Part shown: piece by piece, positions 1 to 5,160 of the stretch | Layout: each line of letters begins with the position of its first letter | How positions within the stretch are numbered: the first letter of the stretch is position 1 | NCBI GenBank assembly: GCA_035384605.1 | Contig: DAOOIV010000178.1 | Location: 1-6,702, forward strand | Source of the DNA: Phycisphaerae bacterium | GTDB taxonomy: Bacteria > Planctomycetota > Phycisphaerae > UBA1845 > PWPN01 | DNA: 6,702 nt | Reading direction: 5' to 3' | Notes under the pieces: model-generated | Database searches by the model: none | Told to the model about the DNA's origin: nothing | The model's input: the letters and a program-made list of their open reading frames with translations, nothing else | Made by a program: the position numbers and the translations under genes

Positions 1-1
1 T

Positions 2-58
2 CACCGCATCATCAAACCGGCGGATTTACAGCATGTTCAGACCGGCGCCGACACTTGA
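2..58 (+). CDS. Possible 3' end of a convergent plus-strand gene (partial)
   Basis: The plus-strand frame starting at base 2 is open from the window edge and reads HRIIKPADLQHVQTGADT before a TGA at 56-58. The stop lies just short of the stop of the minus-strand membrane-protein gene, which would give a tail-to-tail arrangement. Eighteen residues are too few to name a family, and an open frame of this length is expected by chance. The call rests only on the protein-like composition and plausible geometry. It could equally be non-coding flank. Confidence 0.2.
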   Translation, partial: HRIIKPADLQHVQTGADT

Positions 59-62
59 CGCT

Positions 63-947
63 CTATAGCGGGTCTTTTCTTGTCCTACGTACCCTCGACA
101 CCCAGAGAATCAGAAGGCAACCGCTAAACCAGACCCCAGTGCCGGTCCAGAGAACAATGCGGCGTGCGCCGGGCCGTATCTGCGAGAACTGATGCGAGTA
201 CACCTGTAGACCAAAAAGCCCGTCGGCAGATAATATCTTGCTTTCGAGATCGGCCTGCCAATGAGCGAGCTGGCGGGTGATGGATACCAACTCCCCCATT
301 GCTTGTGTCGCAACTGCTGATGACACATCCATACCTGCCTGCTTGCAGTAGAGAGCCATGATGTCCTCGGTGAAGCCGTGTGAAGTCGAACCCGCGGGCG
401 AGAAGCTTTGTTCACCAGACACAATCAAAGCCCAAGCGATGTCGCAGGATGGAAGAGATACCTCCAGAATGATACGAGGCGAAGCCATATGGGCTGTCGA
501 AGACCTGCCGTAAAGAGTAATCCCCACTCTCTGTCTGGCAGCGGCAGTTCTAGCGGATAAAGGAGGTTTCGCAGCTCTTGCACTCGCAGTTAAAACAAAA
601 CCATTGAACGGCACGTCATCAGTTGTAGCTTTTCCAACAATCTGAGTGACGATACTGACATCTGTCGGCAGAAGTGTGTTATCGAGTGGACCGCACACAA
701 CACCGACTGAGAGCAGAACAAGTACGGTCCATGATAGCAGCAGTATACACGCACATGCCGCAAAAGCCCTGGAAGAAGTTTCTTTGAGATCACTCAACCT
801 GCCGCTCTCTTCTGTGTGCCCCTCCGTCGAACACGGGTCGCCAAGCCGCTCTGACTTCCTAGAGTTAGTCTCTTCCGTCGCGACTGGTGCGCATTCTGCG
901 CGCATGTTTTGGTTGCGGCCGAAGGCCGCCTTAGTCATAAGCCTCAT
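63..947 (-). CDS. Two-helix membrane protein of unknown function, coupled to the RHS tail gene
   Basis: I do not recognise the family. Reading from ATG 947 gives 294 residues. A polar, Arg/Glu/Ser-rich N-terminus of about 60 residues is followed by a strong transmembrane helix (about residues 61-85, core ILLLSWTVLVLLSVGVV). A largely soluble segment of about 180 residues comes next, then a second helix (about 264-285, VLWTGTGVWFSGCLLILWV) and a short basic tail RVRRTRKDPL. The basic tail and charge pattern suggest both ends are cytoplasmic and the middle is extracytoplasmic. The frame extends upstream to a TTG at 1025, but ATG 947 or ATG 938 is preferred: the first sits just before, and the second partly overlaps, the RHS stop codon (931-933), suggesting translational coupling. 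An immunity or accessory protein for the RHS tail is possible by position only. No motif supports a specific role, and the RBS is weak. Confidence 0.6.
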   Translation of the reverse strand: MRLMTKAAFGRNQNMRAECAPVATEETNSRKSERLGDPCSTEGHTEESGRLSDLKETSSRAFAACACILLLSWTVLVLLSVGVVCGPLDNTLLPTDVSIVTQIVGKATTDDVPFNGFVLTASARAAKPPLSARTAAARQRVGITLYGRSSTAHMASPRIILEVSLPSCDIAWALIVSGEQSFSPAGSTSHGFTEDIMALYCKQAGMDVSSAVATQAMGELVSITRQLAHWQADLESKILSADGLFGLQVYSHQFSQIRPGARRIVLWTGTGVWFSGCLLILWVSRVRRTRKDPL

Positions 948-2391
948 AATACCGTTGTCCCAGCACCCCCGTTTTCCCTCCAGGATCAGAGTGAATCCAC
1001 GTACCGGTACGGCGCAACCACTCAACTGACCAGGGGTAGTAATGGAAGGACCCGTCCTTTATGTACCCGTCGGGCGCATGATACTCTGAGTCCTCTGCCG
1101 GATGGTTGTAGCTGCCAACCAGGCGCTTCCCGTCGGCGCAGATAATGGCAGAAAGCAAAAGATTCTTTCTACTGCCGCTGGCGAGCACAGCTGCGAGTTC
1201 GTTTATCCCCTCCGCCCCAAAGTACTTAAGGGTTTCACCTCCAAAATACACCCAATACCTCTTATCTGGTACAGGCACCACAATCCCAAGAAGCGCGGAT
1301 ACTGTTGACACCATGTTCTCAGCCGCAACTGAGCTTTGTGTCTGCATGTCGACAGCAACAAGGACCTTGTAGCAGGAAACACATTTGCCCGGACTAGCTG
1401 CCAATTCAAGATTGCGGCCAAATGCTGATTCCCCAACGCCTTTCCACCAGACGATTGTTGTCGGTATAATGCCTCCTTTCTCCTTCCCAACGACAACGTC
1501 GAGAGAGACAATCGGATTGTCGCTGAACTCCGTTCGGCCAGCAGATGTCTTGCCATGACGCACAGGAGCTGTTATGGAAAGGGACACAGCGACTTCCGGC
1601 TTCCAGTATTCCCTCGACTCGTGTACCGGTGGCTGAGGAACTCCTGGGGCACGGTTCGGATCGTCTGGATTGCTGAAGCCCCAGCGAACCCACTCCTCTG
1701 CGACACCCCAGTGAACAGTGATCGACGCAGTCACGCCGCCCGGAGCCGTGGTCTGCCGACCGAGGGGGTCCATGAGAACAACTGGTCTATTCTTGCAGAA
1801 CCTATGCAGGTTTGCCCCGCCCCTCTCCCCAATCGGATCCCTGCTGATCCATCGTCCGAGACGTGGGGAGTAGTAGCGGTAGCCGTAGTAGTACAGGCCG
1901 GTTTCGGCGTCGAACCATTTGGTGCTGAAGCGGATGGGGTTGGCTAGGGCGAAGGCCGTGGCGTGCTCCGACCAGTCGCCGTCGGCGTCATCGTCCGGGC
2001 CGATGATGTTGCCGTATGGGTCGTACTCATACCTGGCGGCCACGCTCTGATCGCTGGCCTTGATCACCTGGCCGACGTTGCCGTTCCCGTCATAGCAGAA
2101 CCAATAGCTCGGTGACCCCGGAGTGGCCGTCTCCTCGACCGCCAGCAAGCCACCGATGCCACCCATGCCGGTGATCGTGCCCGACAGGTCGAGCCCCCAA
2201 GTGTACCTGCGCACCAGCGTGTTGTCAGGCTCGGTGCCGGGGTCCTCACCATCCAAGCCGTTCAGGACCAGGATCACGTTCCAGTTGTCGTAGACAAAAT
2301 GCTCCACCTTGTTCGGGCTCTCCTCGGCCGGCCAGCCACTATTGTACACATACACGGCCTTACGGACCCACCGACCCATGTAATCATACAC
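931..2391 (-). CDS. RHS repeat-associated core protein, C-terminal portion with unrecognised tail
   Basis: This frame encodes the distal part of an RHS/YD-repeat protein. Residues 1-211 carry RHS features: YDYMGRWVRK, YDGNGNVGQVIK, ARYEYDPYGNIIGP and the core signature NPIRFSTKWFDAETGLYYYG followed by YRYYSPRLGRWISRDPIGERGG. It ends at the DPLG boundary (208-211). In RHS proteins this core closes a shell and the sequence after DPxG is a variable, often toxic, domain. Here the tail is about 275 residues (212-486), longer than a usual RHS toxin. It has a CVSC pair (337-340) and beta-rich stretches, and I recognise no nuclease, deaminase or ADP-ribosyltransferase motif. The ATG at 2391 is probably not a true start: clear RHS sequence continues upstream in this frame to about 2536, where homology switches frame. 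Whether the product is made is uncertain; restarts at internal starts are possible. The stop overlaps the next gene. Confidence 0.8.
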   Translation of the reverse strand: MYDYMGRWVRKAVYVYNSGWPAEESPNKVEHFVYDNWNVILVLNGLDGEDPGTEPDNTLVRRYTWGLDLSGTITGMGGIGGLLAVEETATPGSPSYWFCYDGNGNVGQVIKASDQSVAARYEYDPYGNIIGPDDDADGDWSEHATAFALANPIRFSTKWFDAETGLYYYGYRYYSPRLGRWISRDPIGERGGANLHRFCKNRPVVLMDPLGRQTTAPGGVTASITVHWGVAEEWVRWGFSNPDDPNRAPGVPQPPVHESREYWKPEVAVSLSITAPVRHGKTSAGRTEFSDNPIVSLDVVVGKEKGGIIPTTIVWWKGVGESAFGRNLELAASPGKCVSCYKVLVAVDMQTQSSVAAENMVSTVSALLGIVVPVPDKRYWVYFGGETLKYFGAEGINELAAVLASGSRKNLLLSAIICADGKRLVGSYNHPAEDSEYHAPDGYIKDGSFHYYPWSVEWLRRTGTWIHSDPGGKTGVLGQRYYEAYD

Positions 2392-2528
2392 GAAGGCGAC
2401 CTTCTCATCGCCGTTATTCGGATTCCGAGGGGTGGCCGTCTTCAGCCGGTTTTCTCCATCCCAGGTGTAATCGAACCCGACATCCTGAGACAGGTTCCCG
2501 TCGAAATCGTAACTGAACGACTCCGTCG

Positions 2529-2784
2529 GGTCGGAAGGTGGCCGTGTACTGGTTGACCGCGTTGGTCGTATAGGTCATGGCCGGTGAGGCTCCATCCACA
2601 TTGGACTCCGTCCGGTTGCCTATCGGATCGTAACCGTAGTCGAAATCACCCTTCATGGCAAAGAGCGTGCCCTGACCCAACACCGCACCCGTTCGACGCT
2701 CCCCGCCGGTCAACTCGCTACGTCCATTATACCCGAAATCCCAGTGATGATCGCCACTGCCGCCGTAGTAGCTAAATGCGCTCT
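2529..2784 (-). pseudogene. RHS/YD-repeat 5' fragment, truncated and frameshifted
   Basis: The frame from about 2784 down to about 2529 reads as RHS repeat sequence: FSYYGGSGDHHWDFGYNGRSELTGG, later YGYDPIGNRTESNVDG and YTTNAVNQYTAT. It then loses RHS character (FRPDGVVQLRF) and stops at 2414. The neighbouring minus-strand frame takes over exactly there with PTESFSYDFDGNLSQD, followed by YTWDGENRLKTATP and on into the 486-codon frame. Removing one base, most simply a T of the TT at 2535-2536, restores ATSDPTESFSYD. The frame is open to a GTG at 2932, but upstream of 2784 it translates the 18-bp repeats and non-RHS sequence. Real RHS homology therefore begins abruptly at the repeat array. A full RHS protein has over a thousand residues, so the 5' end has been lost. 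A sequencing error could explain the frameshift but not the truncation. Confidence 0.75.
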
Positions 2785-2832
2785 GACCCCAGACCATCCT
2801 CTGACCCCAGACCATCTTGACCCCAGACCATC
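2781..2832. repeat. Three tandem 18-bp direct repeats at the RHS breakpoint
   Basis: Units at 2781-2798 and 2799-2816 are identical (CTCTGACCCCAGACCATC). A third at 2817-2832 keeps 15 bases (TGACCCCAGACCATC) but has lost the CTC start (it begins TTGACC). Each full unit contains the imperfect palindrome TCTG-ACCC-CAGA, a 4-bp stem with a 4-nt loop. The period is a multiple of three, so on the minus strand the array stays in frame and encodes repeated MVWGQ. RHS homology starts directly at the array's left edge, so the array marks the truncation or rearrangement point. GGGGTCAGA-type motifs resemble those I recall near REP-type elements, but that link is inference. No transposase is visible. 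Confidence 0.85.
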
Positions 2833-2943
2833 TGGCAAAGCACCCGCCAGTCGTCCAATCCGCTAGGTCTCTCGATGCTCGATGAGCTTCATGCAGGCAA
2901 GCATACCCGGCTAACCCGAAGCATGCAAGCACTAAGTTAACGC
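2833..2943. other. Intergenic stretch without recognisable features
   Basis: This 111-bp stretch lies between the repeat array and the stop of the LolA/C39 gene. It holds short near-repeats (two gatgctcgatg-like copies, two gcaagcat/gcatgcaagc copies). No stem followed by a T-run was found on the minus strand, so no intrinsic terminator is called for the upstream operon. A GTG-initiated frame crosses it (from 2932) but has no protein-family character. Confidence 0.5.
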
Positions 2944-4644
2944 TTATGGGTGAATGAGCAGTGCATATCCTTTTCCTCGGGTGATGGCACTGGACGTATC
3001 TTCCGAGGTGATCAGATGGACGGGGCGAGGAGGGTCTATCGCGATGAAATACTCATCGGCGACTCCTACCACGCAGAAAAAGTGCCCGGCCTGGTACTCT
3101 CCCTGGTCAAGTGACGTAGCAAGCACAAGAGCCGATCGAGGCTCACTCAGAACTCTCTGCAACTGTTCAATGGTGCTCAGCTTGACACCATCAGCGTGAA
3201 GCCCCATCGCCCGTGCGGTATCTCGAATTTCAAGGAGTGACATGCCGGGCGTCGGACCCGTATGGCGCGCGATATCTTCAGCGCGCCAATCCGTGCCGTA
3301 GTACTTTGCAAGAACGCCGAGAACGGCCCGTCCGCAATCAAAAACAACTCTGGAAGTATCAGGAGCGTTCGCGACTGCCATGCAGGTTGACGGGAGTTTC
3401 GCCAAGACGTAGGTGGCCGCCCCCGAGAGCGCGAGACCAGCAGCACCAATCGCCAGTAGGACGCAAAAGAGTACCGGTCTGGCGCGACGGACACGGATCG
3501 CCGTCAAGCCCAGAACGAATGCCAACGCCAACCCGAACGCGAGTCCAGAAATGGTCAGCCAGCGTGGAAGCTCTGCTTGTGTCTTCTTCGTTTCCGGCGC
3601 AAAAGAAGGAATCGGCGTGCGCTCCGAAGGCAGCACGGGCAGTTGCACCTTATCGCCGGCGGCGAGTTGGTCAACTGCCGCCCGCGCCGCCCTGGCTTGA
3701 GCCTCCATCGCCTCATCGGCCCCTTGCGCGTTGAATCCGACCTTGAAAGTTATCTTTGTCCGAAGATCGCTGACCATCGTCCCCGCAGGGTAATCGATGC
3801 TGAAAAGCTCCTCTGGAACATTGGTGTTCAGCTTAACGGATTGTACTTGGCAATGCCAGGAATACGTAATCTGGCCGCTTCTCCTAGATTCAGAGGCGCC
3901 CTGAGTGGGTATCCACAAGAAGGGCTCTGCCTCGGTCAGCGCCGTGACCCGCAGCAGGTTATTGAGAACAGTCGGGTCTAGGGAAGGCTCTTCTACGCGC
4001 ACGATGGCATAACCGCGAGCCGGGTCGAGGTAGATTGTTTCAGGACCAATCCAATCTTCACCTTCTTTTTTGTTCCACGGCACGGAGACACGGTAGACCG
4101 GGCCGACATCCTCAACATTGTCAACCTCCACTATCACGCCAGGAATGGCTTGTATGACCTCTGAAAGGGGTTGGCCGTGTCTCCAGAATGTCACTTGTCG
4201 ATAACCTTCGCCAAGGTCGACCGCCGGGTCTTTTCCGCCAAGGATGTTGCCATGGGCGGGAGCTGAAAGCGCCTCGTCCATGTTGCCACCAGTCCGCCAC
4301 AAGCTCCAGGAATCAACACCGTCAAAAGCAATGGTTCCGCTCAAGGCGAGAGTGTCCCGGGCGCCGCGGTCCCAAGGTTTGATGCCCTCCTGTTCCAGGC
4401 GAAACCTGCTGCCGAAGGGAGCTTTGAACACCCAACGCACGCTGGTGACATACCGACCTGGAGCAGGGCCGACAGCGTACTGGGAGGTCACGGTCATGCG
4501 CACGTCGAGATCCTGAATGCGAGACTCGACCTCGGCCAACCGTTGCGAAAGGTCGGCCACACTCAGCGACGTCAGGCTCTCTCCCAAAACCGGTGTCACT
4601 GCAACCAACCAGAGTAGGGTGAGAACATGCTTTGCAACTCTCAT
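2944..4644 (-). CDS. LolA-like / C39 peptidase-like membrane fusion protein
   Basis: This 566-residue protein has a clear domain order. Residues 1-21 are a signal peptide (MRVAKHVLTLLWLVAVTPVLG). Residues of about 25-300 resemble LolA/RseB-type lipoprotein-sorting folds: an N-terminal helix (SLSVADLSQRLAEVESRIQDL), antiparallel strands, and VPEELFSIDYPAGTMVSD near the end. An Ala/Gln-rich linker leads to two transmembrane helices (about 361-383 and 389-415) joined by the basic loop RVRRARP. The C-terminal domain (about 425-566) resembles peptidase C39: DCGRAVLGVLAKYYG with candidate nucleophile Cys437, GHFFCVVGV with His521, and IDPPRP with Asp537. The position six residues before the Cys, where C39 proteases usually carry the oxyanion-hole Gln, is Ser431, so activity is uncertain. 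No ABC ATPase domain is present, unlike bacteriocin exporters. The basic loop predicts an extracytoplasmic C39 domain. ATG 4644 has a good RBS and lies 15 nt after the Cys-rich gene. Domain calls are from motif recognition; function is inferred. Confidence 0.8.
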   Translation of the reverse strand: MRVAKHVLTLLWLVAVTPVLGESLTSLSVADLSQRLAEVESRIQDLDVRMTVTSQYAVGPAPGRYVTSVRWVFKAPFGSRFRLEQEGIKPWDRGARDTLALSGTIAFDGVDSWSLWRTGGNMDEALSAPAHGNILGGKDPAVDLGEGYRQVTFWRHGQPLSEVIQAIPGVIVEVDNVEDVGPVYRVSVPWNKKEGEDWIGPETIYLDPARGYAIVRVEEPSLDPTVLNNLLRVTALTEAEPFLWIPTQGASESRRSGQITYSWHCQVQSVKLNTNVPEELFSIDYPAGTMVSDLRTKITFKVGFNAQGADEAMEAQARAARAAVDQLAAGDKVQLPVLPSERTPIPSFAPETKKTQAELPRWLTISGLAFGLALAFVLGLTAIRVRRARPVLFCVLLAIGAAGLALSGAATYVLAKLPSTCMAVANAPDTSRVVFDCGRAVLGVLAKYYGTDWRAEDIARHTGPTPGMSLLEIRDTARAMGLHADGVKLSTIEQLQRVLSEPRSALVLATSLDQGEYQAGHFFCVVGVADEYFIAIDPPRPVHLITSEDTSSAITRGKGYALLIHP

Positions 4645-4647
4645 AGA

Positions 4648-4654
4648 TCACCTC
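4648..4654 (-). promoter_or_regulatory. Ribosome binding site of the LolA/C39 gene
   Basis: Minus-strand GAGGTGA lies with six bases between GAGG and ATG 4644, inside the 15-nt gap after the Cys-rich gene. It supports this start and co-translation with the upstream gene. Confidence 0.7.
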
Positions 4655-4659
4655 GTCGA

Positions 4660-5160
4660 TCATGGGCAGTATACGCTGCCCGAACTACAATTCGCGGACT
4701 GACCGCAAGCCATAGTGCTACCGCGCACGCGCAGGCATCTACATCCTACCGATGTGGTCTTGCAGGCGTACACGGGTTGTGCTGGATTGCAGGCGATCAC
4801 GATGGTTGTACACACGTCACCTGGCAGTGCATTGTAGAAGGTGCAAAGATCCACCGTGTCCGCCGGGGTACAGTTGCTGCAGATCTTTCCCGGATCGGTG
4901 CATAGATGCATTGCGTCTTCTGTGCACGGTTGCCAGTCGAGCGCGTTACAGGTTCCCAAGTCGATGCAACATCGCGGACAGAATCCCACGATCTCTCGAA
5001 GTTCGGCGTTACTTACCTTTGGTACATGTGAAAAGGCCGTCGTGGATGCTTGCAGCGAGTCACGCTTTGCGAGATAGCTCGCTGCTACCATGCCCAGTAG
5101 CAGAATGATAATGGACGAGCACGTGCCAAACATGCCGGTTTTCATTTGTCGAGACATCAT
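4660..5160 (-). CDS. Small cysteine-rich exported or membrane-anchored protein
   Basis: I do not recognise the family. From ATG 5160 the product is 166 residues. The frame extends to 5232, but ATG 5160 overlaps the TPR stop (ATGA) and has a strong RBS. A basic N-terminus (MMSRQMKTGMFG) precedes a hydrophobic stretch at about 15-31 (SSIIILLLGMVAASYLA), which is a signal peptide or N-terminal anchor. There is no Cys at a lipobox position. A linker follows, and residues 61-166 contain 17 cysteines in 106 residues, including CPRCC, CSNC and CRC patterns, with few long hydrophobic runs. This density points to a disulfide-stabilised or metal-binding domain outside the cytoplasm. No double-glycine leader of the kind cut by classical C39 proteases is visible. 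Its place between a TPR protein and a C39-like membrane protein suggests a substrate or partner. A disulfide-rich enzyme subunit or surface structural protein are alternatives. Confidence 0.75.
   Translation of the reverse strand: MMSRQMKTGMFGTCSSIIILLLGMVAASYLAKRDSLQASTTAFSHVPKVSNAELREIVGFCPRCCIDLGTCNALDWQPCTEDAMHLCTDPGKICSNCTPADTVDLCTFYNALPGDVCTTIVIACNPAQPVYACKTTSVGCRCLRVRGSTMACGQSANCSSGSVYCP

Noticed and set aside
41..50. CGGCGCCG palindrome as terminator for the membrane-protein gene
   Set aside because: It is only an 8-bp palindrome without a loop or T-tract.
945..1025. Longer N-terminus of the membrane protein starting at TTG 1025
   Set aside because: It would overlap the RHS tail by over 90 bases; ATG 947 or 938 next to the RHS stop is more plausible.
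1555..1947. Plus-strand frame of 130 codons within the RHS tail
   Set aside because: It is antisense to a clear RHS core and its tail, with no family motif; treated as a shadow.
2781..2832. Possible CRISPR array
   Set aside because: The repeats are directly adjacent with no spacers, only 18 bp long, and no cas genes are present.
2860..2943. Possible terminator or integron attC site between the RHS fragment and the LolA/C39 gene
   Set aside because: Short gcatgc/gaagc motifs do not form a stable aligned stem, there is no T-run, and no paired attC-type core sites could be found.
3213..3734. Plus-strand open frame of 173 codons opposite the LolA/C39 gene
   Set aside because: The opposite strand encodes recognisable C39-like and membrane segments; this frame is Arg/Pro/Ser-rich with no domain character.
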